DNA from: Manihot esculenta
Lineage: Eukaryota; Streptophyta; Magnoliopsida; Malpighiales; Euphorbiaceae
Assembly (NCBI RefSeq): GCF_001659605.2
Contig: NC_035162.2
Coordinates: 10,373,248-10,437,247 of the forward strand
Reading direction: 5' to 3'
DNA: 64,000 nt
Below the pieces are notes generated by a model. The model ran no database searches. It was not told where the DNA came from and worked only from the letters and a program-made list of their open reading frames with translations. Positions 12,556-25,241 of the stretch are shown here, piece by piece. Each line of letters begins with the position of its first letter. Within the stretch, counting starts at the first letter, position 1. A program made the position numbers and the translations under genes.

Positions 12556-14415
12556 CCTAATCATAAGCTATATATTTGAGTATATGGGTTGGCTTTTAAT
12601 CTCTTATTACATTTTTAATCATTTGATCACCAAATTTTAGTTAATAATTTTACAATATTTAGTAAGTATAGATTAATTAAAAAAGGAGAAGAAAATTCTA
12701 ATAAGAAAAATATTAGTAAAAGTCATTTTATATTGTTTAACGCTGGTTATTTTATTAATTAAAAAATATAATAATTAATAATTAATTAAGGAGAAAATAT
12801 AATAACTAATACGTTTATAATGCAAATAATATTTAATAATTATTTTTAAAAATAATTCTCACATAATAAATAAAAAAAATGACAAACTCATGCACAATAA
12901 TGATAAAACGATGGGCACACGAGGGAAGGCAGGCATTTGTATTAGCAAAATTGGTGGGGTACCAAATTCAATAGTTGTTGTGTTTGATAGATAAGATGTT
13001 TCAACTTTAGGGGACAAAGCATCAAAAAGATTGCATACCTTATGGAAATCTCAAAGTAACAAATGGGAATATGCCTAAATCTCCTTTACCCTTTTGTCTA
13101 CATGCAATTTTCCCTTTTTCTTATACTAAATTTGAGATTTTCAATGTTTAAAATTTTTAAATTTGTGAAAATGTGCAAAATAAAATTTCCTCAAAATTTT
13201 AGAGATGACTTTTATGATTTTTTTTTAAAAAAAAAAAAAAATCAAACAGCATATGTTATTTTCTCCTTAGATTATGGAGACCCTTAATGAAAGCAAGCAA
13301 GAAAATAAAAGAAGGCATCTTCTCTTAAAGTTGAAGTACATGACAATTGACAACAAAGAAAGAGGTAGTGAATGGCCACAATCAAACTTGGCCTTTTGTT
13401 GAAAAAAGCATATGCAAATGGATTATATTTAAAAAATTTATATTTTTTTAAATAAAAAATTATAAAAATAATTATTATTAATATGTCAATAATTAAATAT
13501 TTTTTATATGATTTGTAAATTTAGTCATGAAAGTGACATTGCTTCACTCTACCAACCAAGGTGAGAATTTAAGTTATAGTTAGTGAGCAGGTGGGTCTAC
13601 CTTATCCCAATCTCTTAATCCTAATCCCAAATCTAACCCTACCATCCTCCTTCAACCAACTTCTACACACCAACCCACCTTTTGTCTTTTTTTTTTTTTT
13701 TTAATTTTGTCAAATTTATTAGATAGTTAAAAATATATTTATGACGTATTTTAAGTTTGAATTTTCCATATTGAACAATTGAATATTTAAAAAAATTATT
13801 TTATTATAATTGATTTTAAAAATACATTAATTAATTTTTAAAATGATTAACAGAAGTTTTTAAAATATGAGTGTATTGTGATTATCCAATCTGCAACAAT
13901 AAAAAAACGAAGTGTGATTTTATAAAAAATAATTTTTTTATAATTTACATTTTTAATTATTAAATACTTCAAATTTTAGATATTATTTTTAAAATTATTA
14001 TAAAATAGAGCTTATATAATGATTTTTTTGCATATTATGTCTCTTATTTTATTATATTAATTTTTTACTTTCAAATTTTTATATATTTTATACTGATTTA
14101 AATATAAAAATATTATTTAAAATTACTTGTAAATTCATACTCGCAAAAAAGAGATGATGACACATCAATAATTTAGAATTGTATTATCATGGACGAACGG
14201 ATAATTCACTTTAAAGTTTATGATCAGAATTGAAATAAAAGGTCAACAAAACCGGCTATCCAGTGGTGACATTCTACGACAAGAAGAAATTTCTTTTTGT
14301 TTTTTTATCCATTTTCTTGCTAAGTCAACAATACAAACCTGACTCATAATGAGGTTATAGACCAATTTTTATTTTTGCTTTTCTTTATCCAAACTAAGTA
14401 TCCACAAAATAATTA

Positions 14416-14773
14416 ATTAGAAGTAAGCAATATTGAGTTGAAATTAAAAAAATTAATTAAATTAATTTAAAATTTTAATTTAATTTTTTATTTATTTTAA
14501 TTTTATTTTTAATTTTAAAAATTTCGATTCGAATCGATTTTTATTAAAAAAAATTAAATCAAATCAATTAATGATAATAATATATTATTTTTAATAATAT
14601 AAAAAAATAGATTATATTAACATTAAAAAATTTTAATCGATTAAATCAAACTAAATTAAATTAATTTAATTTGATTTAATTTTTTATCAAAATTAATTTA
14701 ATTCAATTTTTATAAATACTAAAATTTTAATTTTTAATTTATTCGATTGAATTACGAATTGCTCACTCCTAAT
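14416..14773. mobile_element. MITE with 16-bp terminal inverted repeats
   Basis: The left end ATTAGAAGTAAGCAAT and the reverse complement of the right end, ATTAGGAGTGAGCAAT, match at 14 of 16 positions. The 358-bp element is AT-rich, has internal TTCGATTCGAATCGA palindromes and no coding capacity. AATTA flanks both sides (14411-14415 and 14774-14778), though AT-rich flanks make the exact duplication uncertain. Confidence 0.7.
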
Positions 14774-15169
14774 AATTACTTTACCATCTTATTAAATACT
14801 ATTTAATTAATCCTTGTTTGCTTCACCCATTTATTTAATTTTTTATTTTTTAATAATTTCTTCATAATTAAATAATTTATAAATATATCTGTTTAAAAAT
14901 AATATATTACTAAAAAAATTTAAAAAATAATTAATATTTTTACGAGTGCTAAATACCGTGATGAATATAATTTGATTAATTTATATAAAAATACTTTTAA
15001 AATAATAATATAGAGCGGATAATGTTCAGTTGATATGTAATTATGTTTTAAAATTTATTAGTTTAAAATAAATAAAAATGTGAACTAAAATTTTTATAAT
15101 GAATATTTATAATTTTATAAAGTAGATGAATTTTGCACGTAAGAAAATACAGACTAGATTTACATATGA

Positions 15170-15350
15170 ACGAGGTAAGGCTTGGAAAAGACTTGAATAT
15201 GACATGATTGCAACTCCACACAGTCCATGGCCCACCACAATTTCTCTTGCAAAGCAGCCACCGCCAGCCACCGCCACCGGAAAGCTACCTTTTCCAGAGT
15301 CACCCATGTGGACTTTGTTGAGGGCAGATTCTCCTCTGAGTGGAATTTTT
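15170..15350. other. GC-richer island of unknown origin
   Basis: About 180 bp of balanced base composition within AT-rich DNA, including GCCACCGCCAGCCACCGCCA. It is open on both strands for 60-96 codons, but I recognise no domain in any frame. It could be a captured exon fragment or a decayed gene piece. Confidence 0.3.
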
Positions 15351-16057
15351 TTATACGCATAATAGGAATTATATATAAAATAAATAAAAAAAAACATGTG
15401 TACTAATATATAATATTATTTATTTTTCATACTTTAACTTTACAAGTAGTTTTACAAATAATTATTTTTATATATATTAATATAAGCAAAATGTTAAATA
15501 TTTAGATTAAATTTTATTGATATATGCTGTTATTATAAATAAATAAATTTTATTTTTTAATACTAATTTAAATTTGAAAGTTTCCATGATTAACCAGGAC
15601 AAGCTATGACAACCTCTTAGTCCACTAAGACCAGAAAAATAAAATGAAAGAACAACAGTAAAATTAGAAAACAGTTAATCTCTTAAAATAGGAATCTAAT
15701 CTACAGCCGTATAATGGACAATGGATCGCACCGCAACCAAATCTAACATAAGCAAATAACAAATTCCAGGATTATGGGCAGTCTGAACAAGAAAAATTTT
15801 CTTTTTTGTCACGTGTTGCTTTATCATAGGCAATCCATGGGCAACCTCTAGACCACCTGTTTCATATATCTCATTCCAGTTGGACGTTAGTTAACTGTTT
15901 TTTCCTTTTAGGGGTAACAAACATGTCAGAAAGAAAAATCATGGAGAGAGGAAAAAAAGGTCTTTCTCTATTTTCTTTCGAAAAAAAAAAGAAAGAAATT
16001 TCCTTGATATGCACGAAAGAACCCATAACTTCAACCATAGCCATCCATTAAAAAGCT

Positions 16058-16064
16058 TATAAAT
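16058..16064 (+). promoter_or_regulatory. Candidate TATA box upstream of the F-box gene
   Basis: A TATAAAT-like sequence is followed about 30 bp later by a CT-rich then GA-rich tract typical of plant leaders. The coding start is about 1 kb downstream, so the leader would be long and contain short upstream ORFs (for example 16126-16155). Weak. Confidence 0.3.
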
Positions 16065-17070
16065 TTACCTCATCTCTCTATTTTTCCTCTGTCAGCAGAG
16101 GCAGAGAGAAAGAGAGAGAAGGTTTATGACAAAGAAAAATGATGGAATGAGGTGAAGAGACATCACCTTCATTCATCGTCATCTCTTTCTCTTTCTCGCC
16201 CACTGTCTTAACTTAACCTCCTTTGTCTCTTTTGGTTTTTGTTGTTATATTGAGTTTCCTTTTTTCTATAGTTTATACAGATCTTGAGTTTGTTGGGTGC
16301 ACCTAATTGTGCTTCAAATCCCAACTAGCCCAGATCTGTATAATCAATCCACTTTGTTTTGATAAAAGATTTCAGTTTTTTTTTGTTTATTTTACCAAAA
16401 AATTTAGATTTTTGTTGATATGGGTATCTGTATCTAGACTCATCTACTCTTCTTTTTCTTGGGATTTCCAAGTGTCAGAGACCCATATTAGATCCCAATA
16501 ACCCCACCATCATTTCATTGGCCTCTTATTCTTAACTGGGTTCATCCAACGCACCCCTCAATTTGTTCTTTGTCTTGTAAAAATCCGATCTTTAAACGAC
16601 AGCTGTTGATCGGGGCTGTACTCTAATCTCAGAGAGAGAATTGTGCTGTTTTAGTTGGAATCTTGGGTTCTTTAATTGGGTCATGAGGTGAAATCTTACC
16701 AAAGTGAATTTGTTCTTTGAAGAGTTTCAGCAGATTAGCATCTTTATTTGATTCTTAATTAGACTTTTGAAGAGGAGGCCCACTGGTTGGGTTTGGTGGG
16801 CTTTCTCACAACCAATTAGAACCCATATGTTGAAAGCTATTTTCATTATAAATACATATATTTTGAAGATCCCACTGGTTATTTCTCTTGTTTTTTAAAG
16901 TTGTTGAGGTAGGAGAAGAGGAGAAGGAGACAATTGGGTCTTCTCTTTTTCTTTTCACCTTTCCTTTTTTCCACTACTTGTTCCTTAAATTTGATCTTCT
17001 TCCACTTTATCAATCTACCATTTATGCCAAACTTGAATTTGACCCCTAAAAAGAATTCCCCTTTTTCTAA

Positions 17071-20000
17071 ATGCTACTTTACTTCTTGATCACTTGTTTC
17101 TCCTTCATCTTTTTGAAGTCTCTCCCTCACAAGCCACTACCTTCATGGGCTACTGAGGTGAGATTGCTGTCTCTTTGGTTCTGGAAAGAGTTGTTTTTGT
17201 TTCCTTATTTTGAGTCCCTAAAAGTTACCCTTTTCAGAGCTTCTAAAATTCCTTCTAAAATCTCCATAAAGAGAATGACTCTCTCTTCACATGGAAAGCT
17301 AGAAAATCCCGTGGATGAGACTGGAGAGATGTCAATTTTGGACTTGCCAGAATTGGCTTTGGACTGCATTCTTGAGAGGCTATCACCTGCTGGGCTTTGT
17401 AGCATGGCAGGTGTTTGTACTTCTTTGAGGGAAAGGTGCATCAGTGATCACCTGTGGGAAAGGCACATGAAGAAGAAATGGGGGAGGATTATTGGTCCTT
17501 CTGCTTACAGAGAGTGGCAATTTCATATAGCTTCAAGCAAGGATTTTGGAAGTTGCAAACTGAGCAAGCAGAAAAGCTTGAGGAAGCTTCTATCTATAGT
17601 TTGGCCTTCTTCTTGGATGAAATCAAAGGATGATAAGCTTAACAATGATAATAGTTTCAAGCACAGCAGTTCTTTGTCTGTTGATTCTATAATGTCCTGG
17701 TACCTTGCTATTGAATCTGGCAGGTTCTGGTTCCCAGCTCAGGTCTACAACCGTGAGGTACTCAATTTAAACATGTATATATACATATCAATTTTTTTCA
17801 AGTTCAATAAAATTTAGAGGAATGATTTGTGATGCTTTATCTACTGCAGAATGGGCATGTTGGGTTCATGTTGTCTTGTTATGATGCTGAACTTAGCTAT
17901 GATCCTCAGACTGATACTTTTCAAGCCAGGTAATGGAGGATAAGCTGTCCTTTTTTGGACAACATGCTGGTGTTGCAGTAATACTAATGGAGTGAAGTTT
18001 ACATGGTTTGTCACCATTTCAGGTATCCACCACATGGAAGGAGAGCAATTGCCATAGAAACTGGTGTGCAATGGGACAGGATCAGAGCACCACCTGTTGA
18101 TACTTCTCCACATGATCTGCACATCTCTGATTGCTTGAATGATTTACGCCCTGGTGATCACATTGAGATTCAGTGGAGAAGAAACAAAGAATTCCCTTAT
18201 GGTTTGTTCTTGCTACTGCCTTTGTCCAATCTGAAGATTTATCTTTTATAGTTTTATCTGTCAGAGCTTGTGGTTGCTTGAAAAATTGAGCCTTTTCTGC
18301 CTTCTTAAAGTTACAGTTTCCAGGAAAAGATTTTGCACAAACACATGAACACAATGTCCAGAAAATGATTTTCCATGTCATATTTTCCAAGATTTTGTGG
18401 AACCAATACAAAAAATAGTTCTTCAACTTGCACATAATCTGTATGATAGAAGACCAATTCAATACTAATCACCTCATCATTGATAGGAAGAGAAAAGATG
18501 GAGACAAATGATTTTTATATTGATGAACTGAAGAAATCTAAGGAAAAATTTTCATAGACAATACTCTTCTTGTCTGCAAGAGGCAGAGACAGCAGAAAAC
18601 AAATTTTTTATGTTATTCTTTCTGCATTTGCCCTTAAAAATGCCTACATAAGTTTGCAAACATGTGGATGCAGAATTTATTTATTTATTTATTAAATTAC
18701 AATTTGGAGTAGTTAAATATTTTGATTAAATATGGCATATGCATTTGCAGGTTGGTGGTATGGAGTTGTTGGTCACTTGGAATCATGTGATGGGAATGAA
18801 AATTATTGCCTGTGTCATAATAGCAGTAAGTTCATCTCTTCATCTTCTCCTTTTTCCTTGCAAGTTTCACTTTATGCTCCATGTGATTCCCCATAAAAAT
18901 AAGAGATAAGGAAAAACAAACTAAAAATTTGGGGAGTCTAACTAATATATATCAAGTCTAAAACCAATAGCAATAGCTGAATGGTAATTCCTCATGTTCA
19001 AGAAAAGATGCCATTAACAACTTTCCTCTTGAAATGTGGATGAGATTACTGTAAAGTCTACTTTCACACATTAGACCCATTTTTCAGAATTTTTTTTTCT
19101 TGAATCCCAATTTTCAATTTTTGGACCACAAGTTATGCTTATTTGATTGGTCCCCAGCACAAATCCCTGTCAGTATGTCATGCCTTCCACCAACATTGTG
19201 ATAACCTTTGTCTCAGTAGAATATTAATGGGCAACCACATTGATGAAAGAACATAGTGCCTCGCATAGATCTTCATTTGTTTGCTAAGTTGGAATCTTTT
19301 TTTTTTTTATTTAAATTATTGTAATCTTCACATCTCTCATTAAATTTTCTGTCTTCCTATCTTCCCTACCTAATGGACCTCAATTGTCTTTTAAGCAAAC
19401 TGCACCCACTAGTCAAGTTACATCATCAAAAAGGACACTTTCTCTTCTTTGCTACTTGCAACTTTGATAAAAGAGAATATGTTTTGTATTCCAACATGTC
19501 TGGTGCTGTATGATGAAACTATTTCATTTCTTATAGCCCTAGCTTTTGGAACTTATGGTTGAAAATGAGGTCATTTTCCACTTGTTTTAGCTCTAGCTAG
19601 AAACTTCATGTTCTTTCTCATTAACATAAATGAATAAATAAATTGATACCCAGAAATCCTGCTAAATGATGATGATTGGTCTTCAGCTACTTTGTGATTT
19701 TTATCTTCAAATGGTCATAGTCTATCTTGGTTAGATATCAGGAAAGGTCTATTTATCAGTGTTGTCACTTTTCGGATTCGAGTAATGATGTCAATTCATC
19801 TTTTCTTCCTTCTCTATTACCTTCTAGTTACCATAATTGCTGGTGTTGACATTAAATTAGGTGACCTTGTGTCATCAAGCACTGAGAGGAAAAAGTAGGA
19901 CAAACATACACACACAATAAATATTGAAGGAACTTGAGAACGAAGATAAGAACATAAATAAATATCTTCCATATCATTTTCTTGCAAAAGTTGGATCAGT

Positions 20001-20384
20001 GCCATACTTGCCAAGGAAGTTGATAAAACTTGTTGAAACATTTCCAACAAGCATTCTTTCTCATAAACACCCCAAGTTAGAATATGTTAATCAAAAAAAG
20101 AACTGAATTTTTTGCAATCACAAACGGAATAGTGGTGTTTGAAAGTTTGAGTTGATTGTATCCTCTGGGTTTTTAACAATAAATTTGTGCCGACAGACAC
20201 TGTAGTTTTGGAGTTTCATCAGTACACTCGTGGCTCGCGGTGGAGATGTACAATGATCAACAGGAAAGAGCATAGGGAGGAGGGAAATGAAGCAGATGGA
20301 TTCTATGGAGGAATTAGAAAGCTAAAAAGCAAAGAAGAAATTTCCAGGTGGAAGCAGCTTTGGCCAAGAGAAATCTTGGAGTAG
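17071..20384 (+). CDS. F-box protein (At2g26850-like)
   Basis: F-box proteins recruit substrates to SCF-type ubiquitin ligases through SKP1. Five exons, 17071-17757, 17850-17929, 18023-18201, 18751-18825 and 20197-20384, join in frame to 402 residues with GT-AG introns. The N-terminus ([19 protein letters not shown]) is hydrophobic, a feature I recall in the Arabidopsis homologue and the reason this start is preferred over the internal Met at about residue 69. The F-box runs from about residue 87 to 142 ([20 protein letters not shown], then [20 protein letters not shown]). The conserved C-terminal region includes [55 protein letters not shown] and [15 protein letters not shown], which fits this plant-specific family. 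The substrate is unknown. Intron 4 (1.37 kb) holds no supported gene. MOC1 lies about 5 kb downstream. Confidence 0.9.
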
Positions 20385-21741
20385 GAGTTTTTCCAGGCTA
20401 AAGCTTAAACATAATGAGCATGATGATTTTAATCACAGAAGCCTCTACTTCTTCCACTAAAGATTGAAATTTTTCCATTTACACTTGTATTACAGCAACT
20501 TGTAAAAGTTGAAAAGTAGGCTTCTGATTTAGCTGCATAAATGTGGAGGACATCTTCATCTCTCTTTTTTTTCCACTTGTTTTTCTTTTTCATATTTTTT
20601 CCGAGGCAGGATTTCATGCCCATTTCATGTGATCCTGATCTATGTAAAATGTCTCCCATTAATGCAAATTTCATGTACAATATCTAAGACATGATTGATG
20701 TGTGTAAAAATTTCACTTGGGAAAAAGTTCTACAATAGATTTCATGTGAAGTCCCACGTCCAGCATTATACAGGATAAAATTGCCATTTATAAAATAGTT
20801 TAAAAAAAAAAAACTATTAAGTAATTTGGGTTAACGATTTTAAGCTAAGTGAAAATTAAATTTAAAAGTTATTTGAATTCGTTTATATCAAAACGTTACT
20901 TTCATATTATGATTTCGCTTGGAAAATGTCTTTCATTGATGCAAATTTCATGCATAATCCCACAGAACTGGCCTTGAACTTCAACATTAAGACCTGACAT
21001 GATTGCAAAGGAAGATACATGTACACATGGAGGATCATCAAATAGCCTCCTCCCTTCTCACTAGCCTGTCATTGAAGCTTAAAACTTTGGCTAAACTGAA
21101 TTTGCTTTGTATCTAAGGCATTTCAAAATCATACCAATAAAGCTAACAATCAACTTTTGTGAATGAAGAAAAGCTTTCAGTGTGGTAAGAATGTGAAAGA
21201 TAGAGAAACTCTGCTTCAATGTCATAGGCATTCAGATGGGAGATTTCCACCACTGAGCTTTCAGGTTAATAGTACCAAATCCTTTTGAGAAATGGACTGA
21301 AAAGTTACTGAGTTTGAATCTCAGTTCGAGTTTAATATATTAAAAGTAGAGAATTTACCTTCATTCTACGCTCATAATCCCTTAGTCTTTGTTACCATTA
21401 TATTCATTTTGTAAGAAAAAAAATTCAAATAAATTCTTATAAAATTATGCATAATTTTATTTTCTAACAAAAAAATTAATAGAAAAGAATTGAATTATTA
21501 TAAAATTTTTATTCCAAACAAGTATTAATCCTTTGCAACAATATTTGAAGCCGTAATGGCAAGAGAAAAATCAATCCTTTGCAAGTTCAAAATCAATATC
21601 AAAGGGTACAACACAAGTCCTATATACGAAAACAAAAGGTTAAAAAGAAAAAAAGCAAAATCCAAGCATTAAACATCCCAGAAACAGGTAGGGATGGCTT
21701 TCTACAGACTCTACATAGTACAAATAGACAATAAAGGACAC
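20385..21741. other. Intergenic region between convergent genes
   Basis: About 1.36 kb that should hold the 3' UTRs of the F-box gene and of the DUF1645-like gene on the other strand. No supported coding sequence. Confidence 0.5.
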
Positions 21742-22983
21742 TCACTTTGCATATTTTGCCCCATAACCCATGCATAAAAGCAACTTTGGTCTGTATCTGA
21801 CTAGGGTCATCTTGGTCATTTGAGATGCTGCTTTCTCCTCATTCCCATGAACTAATTTCTTAGAACTGAAGCTCAATTTTCTTAATATTTTGGGCCTTGA
21901 AAATTCCTCATTGTGACCTCTGTGCTTGTGTTCATTACTTGCTCTGTTCATGGATGAACTCCTGAAACTAAAGCTCATGATTCTATGCCACTTATTTCCT
22001 GAATGGCAAGGCCTTGCACTTAGTCCTGCGTGATCTCCTCCCTGCACCATTGGCTCTGCATGAGGAACAGCCGTGGTGGTGGGCTTGGGTGGGTATTTGA
22101 TACCCATTTTCATACCCATTTGCACTATTCTAGCCCTTCTTGCAAATAAAACTCCCTTGGGCTCAGCCAGCCTTATGGGGCTCTTCGAACCTTCGTTAAC
22201 AGGTCGTTGAGGACTCATCCATATGGGAGCTGGTGATCCGTTGGCCTCCATTGGCTTGGTTGGGCAGAGAATGACAGGGCTTGCATGTAAACAGTTCTGG
22301 TGGTCGTACTTCATGATCTCATCAGAATTCCAGTGGGTGAATGCACGTAAAGGCAACATGGACCATGCACGTCTATGATGGCGTCCTTTTTTAACAGTCT
22401 CAAGAGCCTCCACGAACGGATCAAAATCATCATTCCACAAACTCCTCTTTGTGAATGGAATCTTATAAATGGAATTTGGGCTTAAGGAAAACTTACCAGC
22501 TTTATGATCACCACCAGTAGCATTACCATTCGAGTATTTTTGACAAGGTGGAGGATTTAGAGGCATCACCTTTCCTTCACAGAATAACTCGTCAGCAAAT
22601 GCCATGGCAGGAAGCGACTCGTGACGTTTCCTTTGATGCTTCCTCAGCCTTTCTTGCTGATAATCGATTGTATCGTCACTAGAGTCTGAATCACTATCAT
22701 CATCGTCATGGTAAACGAGATCATTCTCACTGAAACGACGATTCGTTTCAAATTCAATATCATCCAAATTAAGACCATCACAAGATTTGGGAGTTGTGGT
22801 GGTGGATGTGGTGGTGGAGGAGGTTGTAGAATTAGTATTTGTGAGAACACTGGTGGAATCCAACGTCCTTTTGGAGGGGCTATTAGGGACACTGTAGAAA
22901 CACATATTTTGATGAAACGGAGAAGAAGGACTTGTGGGTGCACTTGCAAAGAAAGAAGGATTAATGGAGACTTGAGCAGACAT
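21742..22983 (-). CDS. DUF1645-like protein of unknown function
   Basis: A single intronless frame of 413 residues. It opens with MSAQVSINPSFFASAPTSPS, a Ser/Pro-rich stretch with SP motifs (FYSVPNSPSKR), then a Ser/Thr tract around residues 46-66 and an acidic block (DDDDSDSDSSDD) near residue 93. The block MAFADELFCEGKVMPLNP at about residues 127-144 resembles the core motif of the plant DUF1645 family. The basic C-terminal half has several HHRRAW and RRARIVQ patches and ends LLLCMGYGAKYAK. No enzyme motif, signal peptide or membrane segment is visible. Intrinsic disorder and basic patches would suit a regulatory or nuclear protein, but that is inference. It converges on the F-box gene. Confidence 0.75.
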   Translation of the reverse strand: MSAQVSINPSFFASAPTSPSSPFHQNMCFYSVPNSPSKRTLDSTSVLTNTNSTTSSTTTSTTTTPKSCDGLNLDDIEFETNRRFSENDLVYHDDDDSDSDSSDDTIDYQQERLRKHQRKRHESLPAMAFADELFCEGKVMPLNPPPCQKYSNGNATGGDHKAGKFSLSPNSIYKIPFTKRSLWNDDFDPFVEALETVKKGRHHRRAWSMLPLRAFTHWNSDEIMKYDHQNCLHASPVILCPTKPMEANGSPAPIWMSPQRPVNEGSKSPIRLAEPKGVLFARRARIVQMGMKMGIKYPPKPTTTAVPHAEPMVQGGDHAGLSARPCHSGNKWHRIMSFSFRSSSMNRASNEHKHRGHNEEFSRPKILRKLSFSSKKLVHGNEEKAASQMTKMTLVRYRPKLLLCMGYGAKYAK

Positions 22984-23113
22984 GGTGATTATAAATAATA
23001 AAGATACGATCTTTTTCAGACAAAAACAAAAGGGAAGGCAGGTACGATGAAGTGTTTGTTGTTGATCTTGATCCCAGAAACCAAGAAACCCAACTCCTCC
23101 AGTTCAAGTATAA

Positions 23114-23122
23114 CGTTATATA
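23114..23122 (-). promoter_or_regulatory. Candidate TATA box of the DUF1645-like gene
   Basis: On the minus strand a TATATAAC sequence lies about 135 bp upstream of the start codon, implying a 5' UTR of about 100 nt. Confidence 0.4.
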
Positions 23123-24137
23123 TGAAGAGTTGGGTCTCCTTTAGACATTAGCTTCCAAACTATCCTTCAAAAGTTTAGAAGATATATATAAAAAAGAAGG
23201 ATTCTTGGTAACTGTCTGTTGCTATCTATAGACAAAACATTGCCAAGTCAACAAACCATTCATCACCCACATATCCATTTGATCAGATTTTCAAGTCCCT
23301 TGTCCATTTCCAACTATAACGCATCGTTTTTATACCTTTTCTTGATGTTTTTCTCCTCATTACATCTTCAAATATGTTTTTCTCCTTTCTTTAAATTGAA
23401 AAAAAATTATATTCTCTTTGACTGTTACGATGGATGGACGTTATTTGTCTATTTTTCCGTCAAAAAGATAAATTATTAAATATAATTTATTTTGACTATA
23501 TATTTGAAAATTCAAGTTTAACTTTTTATTTTATTTTATTTTTTATTAACTCGTAAATATAAAATTTGTTTTTTTTTAATCATAATAGTATTCATTAAAT
23601 TAAAATTGGCCCAAGGCCTACAAATCACAAGCATTACATAAACATATAAGGCCCAATTACAAAAGATAACCCAACTAAGCGGAACCTAGAATTGAACCGA
23701 TAACCCGTGACCCGACCCACCCTGATGGTTGACCTTCAGCATGGCCGGACAATAACCTTTCTAGTAAATTTTGTCTTGGGATTAGCTTCATGCTATACTA
23801 ATCAATGCATTTATTGATGTTATATCTATTTTTTATTATATTTAAAAAAATTTGTGGAATATGAAAATTATTAATTAAAACTTTGAACTATAATTCTTAT
23901 AATGTAAACTAAATACTCAATCATAAGTGTATAAAACACATAACTGTATTTATGTCTTACATCGAAGATAATATGATGTTGGAGAAATAAGATATTTTTT
24001 TACTATGTAAGAAGTTTAACTTTATACAATCTTAGCATGTTCTCCTAACTCTATTTTTACTTTTTAATAGTATTAAAAATTCAAATTTTGACAAAATATT
24101 TAATAGTATTTTTACTTTTTAATAGTATAAAGATACT
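23123..24137. other. Intergenic region
   Basis: No supported gene. A less AT-rich patch at about 23600-23760 (with GGCCCAAGGCC and CCGTGACCCGACCCACCC) may be a fragment of an old mobile element, but I cannot assign it. Confidence 0.4.
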
Positions 24138-24358
24138 GTTCAATCGTAGGAATTAGAAATTAATCGAATCGAATTAATTTAAAAAATTAATTTAAATTTT
24201 TATTTATTTCAATTTAATTTTTAATTTTAAAAATTTCAGTTATTTCGATTTGATTTAATTTTAATCATAAAAAATTAAAAACAATAGATTTGATTTTAAA
24301 AAAATAAAAAAATCGAACCGAATCGAACCGATTAGTGATAATAATATATTATTTTTAA

Positions 24359-25241
24359 GTGATATTTATAATTTAGTCTCTAGATAATGTCATTATTAAC
24401 AAGTCAGTCTCTTTATTTTTATAAATCTATTAAAATATTATTATTTTTTATTTCCGTCAACAAAATAGTTATTACGTCTTTTTTTTTTGTTAAAATTAGA
24501 TAAAGAGGAGAGAAAAAATTTTTAAAATAAAATTTTACCCTCAAATAAAACTCCTTATTTAGTTATTGGATATTGCTATTATTAACAGGTTAGTTTCTAC
24601 ATTTTTAAAAATTTATTAAAACATTTTCATCTTTTTTTATATTTATTAAAATGTACTTATCGTTTCTTTCCATCAATGAAATAATCTCTATATTTTCTCA
24701 TTTATCGTTTCTTTCCATTAATGAAATCGTCCCTTTATATATTTTAAAAAATCTATTAAAATGTTTTTATATTTTCTTATATCTATTAAAATGTTCTTAT
24801 TATTTATTTTTATCAATAAAATAATATATATCTTTTCTGACATCTATTAAAATGTCCTTATTGTTTCTTTCCATTTAGTTTTTCCTAAAAAAAAGAAGAA
24901 GAAGAAAAATAAGAAGAAGAAGTAGAAGAAAATGAAGCAGAAGTAGAAGCAGAAGAAGAAGCAAAAATAAAAATAAAAGAAGAAGAAGAAGTATAAGTAT
25001 AAGAAGGAGGAAGAATTGATGAAGAAGAAAAAGGAGGAGGAGGAAAATAAAGAAAAAAAAGGAGGAGGAGGAGGAAAATAAAAGGGGCATTTAATTTTTT
25101 ATTATATTTTTAATGGTAAGAATAGATAAAAATATTAATTGTTAACGGAAATAAAAAGGTAACGTTTTAATAAATTTTTAAAAATATAAAAATTAATTTA
25201 TTAATAATAGTAATACTCAAAAATTAAATTATAAATCTTTC
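24359..25241. mobile_element. 883-bp foldback (Mutator-like MITE) nested in an older MITE
   Basis: The left end GTGATATTTATAATTTAGTC and the reverse complement of the right end, GAAAGATTTATAATTTAATT, are similar, and the similarity continues inward for about 70 bp. The 9-bp sequence TATTTTTAA lies on both sides (24350-24358 and 25242-25250), the target-duplication length typical of Mutator-like elements. The interior holds diverged repeats containing CTATTAAAATGT and a purine tract. No transposase frame is present, so it is non-autonomous. Confidence 0.7.
24889..25083 (+). repeat. Purine-rich AAG/GGA tract
   Basis: About 195 bp almost entirely of A and G on the plus strand (repeated GAAGAAGAA, GGAGGAGGAGG). 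It gives a spurious Leu/Phe-rich frame on the minus strand. Confidence 0.85.

Larger units (their letters stand above)
9929..16057. other. AT-rich intergenic spacer with degenerate repeats
   Basis: About 6.1 kb with no supported gene. It holds a degenerate CTCG-rich repeat (about 10263-10885), a short tandem repeat (11563-11655), a TTCGGTT-type MITE copy (about 12095-12555), a better-preserved MITE (14416-14773) and a GC-richer island (about 15170-15350). The rest shows only AT-rich low-complexity sequence. Confidence 0.6.

Noticed and set aside
15107..15397. Frames of 66-96 codons on both strands
   Set aside because: No recognisable protein in any frame; reported only as a GC-richer island.
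16307..16501. 64-codon frame in the F-box leader region
   Set aside because: Lies in the presumed long 5' UTR, with no domain. It could only be an upstream ORF and there is no evidence for translation.
24875..25090. Leu/Phe-rich 71-codon minus-strand frame
   Set aside because: It is the translation of the purine-rich tract.
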